From Aureibaculum luteum (GTDB lineage: Bacteria > Bacteroidota > Bacteroidia > Flavobacteriales > Flavobacteriaceae): a DNA stretch of 64,000 nt. How positions within the stretch are numbered: the first letter of the stretch is position 1; every line of letters starts with the position of its first letter. Below, in pieces: positions 61,131 through 64,000 of this stretch. The notes under the pieces were generated by a model. It was not told where the DNA came from and made no database searches. It saw only the letters and a program-made list of their open reading frames with translations. Made by a program: the position numbers and the translations under genes. The stretch is taken from NCBI RefSeq assembly GCF_003449015.1, contig NZ_QRGD01000007.1, positions 248,001-312,000 on the forward strand. The letters run 5' to 3'.

Positions 61131-64000
61131 TTGACCAAGCTAAAAAAAGAATTGAATGCACTTTTAATAGCCTTTGTGTTATTAGTGTCATATCCGTTAG
61201 TAGCACAAACTACTTTTAGTGAGAGTGCTAACTCGTACAATTTAAATATTAATGGAGCCAAGGATGGAGGTCATGCCTGGGCCGATTATGATGGTGACGG
61301 CGATTTAGATGTTCTTGTTTTAATAAATAGCACCTCACAGCGTAATTATTTAATGCGTAACAATCGTATTGGTACAGGCACGCCCGATTTTACAAATGTT
61401 CAAAACACACTTGCTCCTGGAATGTTAAGTCAAAAAGCAGAAAGACAGGCTGTATGGGGCGACTTAAATAATGATGGACGGCCAGATTTTATAATGAATA
61501 CAGATGCTAGTACAGGAACTTTAAAAGCGTTACAGATATTTATTCAAAACCCATCCGGAACCTTTGGAGATGGTATTGGAGGAACAGCCCCTATTACTGT
61601 AGGCAGAACTACAGACGCTACAATACAAATTGATCCTATAAATTCAGAAGGTGTTGGTGTTTTTGATTTTGAAGGCGATGGTGACTTAGATATCTTTTTT
61701 GATAATCATAGTTTTGGAATTGAATTGCTTAGAAATAATTATATCAATCATACTACGCATACTACAGTAAATCCTGCTCCGGCATCCTTGTTCACTCATA
61801 TTACAACAGGTAATGGAGCTGGTGTAACTGAATTCGGACTTAATCAATTTGCAACAGACGGTGATTATGGAACGGCTGCGGATGTGAATGATGACGGTTG
61901 GGTAGATATTTTTATGCGTAAGCGGGGTGAAAATGACTTCTTTTTAAATCAAGGTGGAACTTTTAATAATGGTGCTGATTTAGCTCAAGCTGAAAATGCA
62001 AATAAAGGAGGAAATGGCTTATGGGATTTAGATAACGATGGTGATTTAGATGCGGTTTGGACAGAAAACGGTACAACTCAAATTTTTAGAAATGATGGTG
62101 GTGTCTTTATACCTTTAGGTGCAGCAGTTTTTCCAGGATTACCACAACCTGCTAATACCAATGCATCATCTTCATCTGCTCGTATAGATGCCTTAGCAGG
62201 TGGAGATATTGACAATGATGGAGATATTGATATCATATTGGTTGGTAATTCTAGAAGTTATTTATATATCAATCAATTAAATAGTCCTACCCCTGTACCC
62301 GGAACAATTGGTAGTGGTAGTGCCATGAACTTTAATCTCGATGCTGCAACTTTTAATTCCAGTGCCGATGGTGAGGGCACTACAATGGTTGATGTTGATG
62401 ATGATGGAGATTTAGATATTTATATAAATATCAATGGAGGTGCCAATCAATTATACATAAATAACCTTGCTGCAACAAATAGAAATAATCATCTTATTGT
62501 TGATGTCACTGAAGATAGAAATCCTGATGGTACAACGGGTGGGTTTTCTGGAAGAACAGCTATCGGTACAAATGTTTTAATTAAGGATTGTGATGGAAAT
62601 ATTATTAGTGGATTACGCCAAGTTAATGGTGTTTTTGGACATGGAACCCAACAATCTCCATTAGTTCATTTTGGGTTACCACTTGGAGAGGGTCAACCCT
62701 ATTTAATTGAAGTACATTATCCAAACCTTTATAATAATGCAGCTGGTGCAATTACAAGATTAATAGCCACGGCAGTAGCACAACCGAGTACAATTGTAGG
62801 TACAAATCATTACTCAATAACCACCACTGATGCAGAAACTTTACAAAATCCAAATGCTCCAATAGCAAACGATGATGTTGAAGCTGTAGCGTATGGAAAC
62901 ACCGTTTCTGTTCAAATCAGTTTGTTTGATAATGATTCTGAACCGGATGGGGATAGTTTTGCAATTGAAAGTATAACCCAGCCTACGATAGGATCTGTTG
63001 TAATAGATAACGCTGCCACTGGATTAGTTACCTATACTTATAGTGCTGCAACAGCGTTTCCGGGTACAACGTTTACATATACCATTTCAGATGCAACAGT
63101 AACAGTTTGTCCAGGTTCTGGTAAAAGTGATACTGCTACCGTTACGGTTTATGAGCCATGTGCAGATCCGTCTGGTTTAGATACTGATGGGGATGGTATC
63201 AATGATGTCTGTGATATAGACGATGATAACGATGGGATTTTGGATGTTATTGAAGATCAATGTGAAATTTCTTTAAGCCCCGGAACTCTTCCGTCAACGA
63301 CTGATGTTACGGCCCATGGAACTTCCTTATATACGGACTATGGTTCGTATTGGACTTCTGCAGTTGGATCAATTAACCCAATAGAACCTGATAATGATTT
63401 TCATTTATTAGCATTTGAAATAGGAGGTAAGATTTATCCAACAGGCGTTCCTAATGCTAGATTACTCGATACAAATTCAAATGGATTCTATGATCAACTT
63501 GATACTGATGGAAATGGGTCTGGAGACGTTGCAATTGAAGAAACTACATTTACTGCGATATCACCTTTTACATCTATAGATAATGGGGTTCGATTGGAAG
63601 CAGCATTGGTTGACGGAAATGCAAGTTCCGCGGCTGGTCCATTATTGACAAGTGGAGGAGCACCTTTTAACCCTTACTTATCGGCAGGAACTAGAGGTTT
63701 AAATATGGCTTATGCCCTGGCGAATATTGGAAACACTTGGTTTTTTAATTTACAAGGAGTAGAACCTACAGCGTATAATGATGGTGAAATTGATATTCTA
63801 GTAACTCAAGTAGCTCAACCCGGTGGTTCAACTTATAATCGACTTTATGTATTAGATGTTAATGGAAACTATTTAGGAAATGGGGTAAATGTTAATTGGA
63901 ACACCGTTTCTTCAATGGGTAATTATGTTGTTGACCAATATAGTGTTGGGGACAATCAAAACGGGACAAACGAGAAGAAGGGTATTCGATTTTCAGGAGT
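61131..64000 (+). CDS. Giant secreted protein 4 (partial): FG-GAP/VCBS repeats, ASPIC/UnbV-like, calcium repeats
   Basis: 956 residues visible, open to the window edge. TTG 61131 is the likely start: an in-frame stop at 61095 with no ATG between. The signal peptide ends PLVAQ. FG-GAP/VCBS-type repeats (about 40-440; WADYDGDGDLDVLV, WGDLNNDGRPDFIM, DVNDDGWVDIF), then an ASPIC/UnbV-like domain (about 470-530; SGRTAIGTNVLIKDCDGNII, GLRQVNGVFGHGTQQSPLVH), a cadherin-like domain, a calcium repeat, then from Cys711 the unnamed module also present in protein 3. Probably a surface or extracellular beta-propeller-bearing protein. The C terminus is unknown. Confidence 0.8.
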   Translation, partial: MTKLKKELNALLIAFVLLVSYPLVAQTTFSESANSYNLNINGAKDGGHAWADYDGDGDLDVLVLINSTSQRNYLMRNNRIGTGTPDFTNVQNTLAPGMLSQKAERQAVWGDLNNDGRPDFIMNTDASTGTLKALQIFIQNPSGTFGDGIGGTAPITVGRTTDATIQIDPINSEGVGVFDFEGDGDLDIFFDNHSFGIELLRNNYINHTTHTTVNPAPASLFTHITTGNGAGVTEFGLNQFATDGDYGTAADVNDDGWVDIFMRKRGENDFFLNQGGTFNNGADLAQAENANKGGNGLWDLDNDGDLDAVWTENGTTQIFRNDGGVFIPLGAAVFPGLPQPANTNASSSSARIDALAGGDIDNDGDIDIILVGNSRSYLYINQLNSPTPVPGTIGSGSAMNFNLDAATFNSSADGEGTTMVDVDDDGDLDIYININGGANQLYINNLAATNRNNHLIVDVTEDRNPDGTTGGFSGRTAIGTNVLIKDCDGNIISGLRQVNGVFGHGTQQSPLVHFGLPLGEGQPYLIEVHYPNLYNNAAGAITRLIATAVAQPSTIVGTNHYSITTTDAETLQNPNAPIANDDVEAVAYGNTVSVQISLFDNDSEPDGDSFAIESITQPTIGSVVIDNAATGLVTYTYSAATAFPGTTFTYTISDATVTVCPGSGKSDTATVTVYEPCADPSGLDTDGDGINDVCDIDDDNDGILDVIEDQCEISLSPGTLPSTTDVTAHGTSLYTDYGSYWTSAVGSINPIEPDNDFHLLAFEIGGKIYPTGVPNARLLDTNSNGFYDQLDTDGNGSGDVAIEETTFTAISPFTSIDNGVRLEAALVDGNASSAAGPLLTSGGAPFNPYLSAGTRGLNMAYALANIGNTWFFNLQGVEPTAYNDGEIDILVTQVAQPGGSTYNRLYVLDVNGNYLGNGVNVNWNTVSSMGNYVVDQYSVGDNQNGTNEKKGIRFSG

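Noticed and set aside
61076-61261. Minus-strand 61-residue open frame at the start of giant gene 4
   Set aside because: It overlaps the signal peptide and leader of gene 4 and has no motif.

Overview
The window is low-GC, gene-dense chromosomal DNA of a member of the Bacteroidota, most likely a marine-type Flavobacteriaceae. The support is the Bat aerotolerance operon, a SUF operon with a flavobacterial layout, IPExxxVDY, DUF4230 and GxxExxY proteins, promoters of the TAnnTTTG type with no obvious Shine-Dalgarno sequences, and very large secreted proteins built from calcium-binding aspartate repeats, Ig-like and DUF11 domains. No rRNA, tRNA or CRISPR array was seen.

Layout. 1-183: the 3' end of panB. 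388-9428: one co-oriented MoxR/DUF58/BatA-E cluster. 9447-16362: mostly minus-strand housekeeping genes (methyltransferase, GxxExxY protein, methionine aminopeptidase, HAD phosphatase, thioredoxin-like protein, gpmI, M48 protease) with a plus-strand ankyrin protein. 16465-24861: phenylalanine hydroxylase, DUF4230 protein, the acpP-fabF-rnc-IPExxxVDY-pyk run, purN and an RNase H with a viroplasmin domain. 24862-39572: a SUF iron-sulfur assembly set split in two. sufS stands alone, sufA-B-(unknown)-C-D lie 9 kb away, and between them sit a TetR-controlled ABC-2 efflux operon and a beta-lactamase-fold hydrolase. 40015-64000: four consecutive giant secreted proteins (up to 2721, about 1315, 2439 and more than 956 residues), the last cut by the window edge.

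Main observations. (1) The four giant genes share a promoter layout. Copies of a GTTATTAACA-like 10-mer are phased at +20 and +11 bp, followed 27 bp later by a TAtaTTTG -10 box. The third copy is degenerate upstream of the first gene, and a weaker fifth match lies upstream of the ankyrin gene. (2) The three complete giant proteins all stop at the same point of a terminal DUF11 domain and show no recognisable type IX C-terminal sorting domain. (3) Variable modules (PA14-like, jelly-roll-like, an unnamed ~290-residue module) are inserted into the calcium-repeat rail at sites bracketed by cysteines. (4) The GxxExxY gene is enclosed by 19-bp terminal inverted repeats (18/19 identical) that supply the last codons of map and the start of the neighbouring methyltransferase, which looks like a tiny non-autonomous element. 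(5) Both SUF loci carry Fur/PerR-like 7-1-7 palindromes next to their -10 boxes. (6) Short dispersed palindromic repeats supply the stop codon of purN and the start region of the DUF58 gene.

All functional calls rest on reading the translated sequence by eye; no database search was run.
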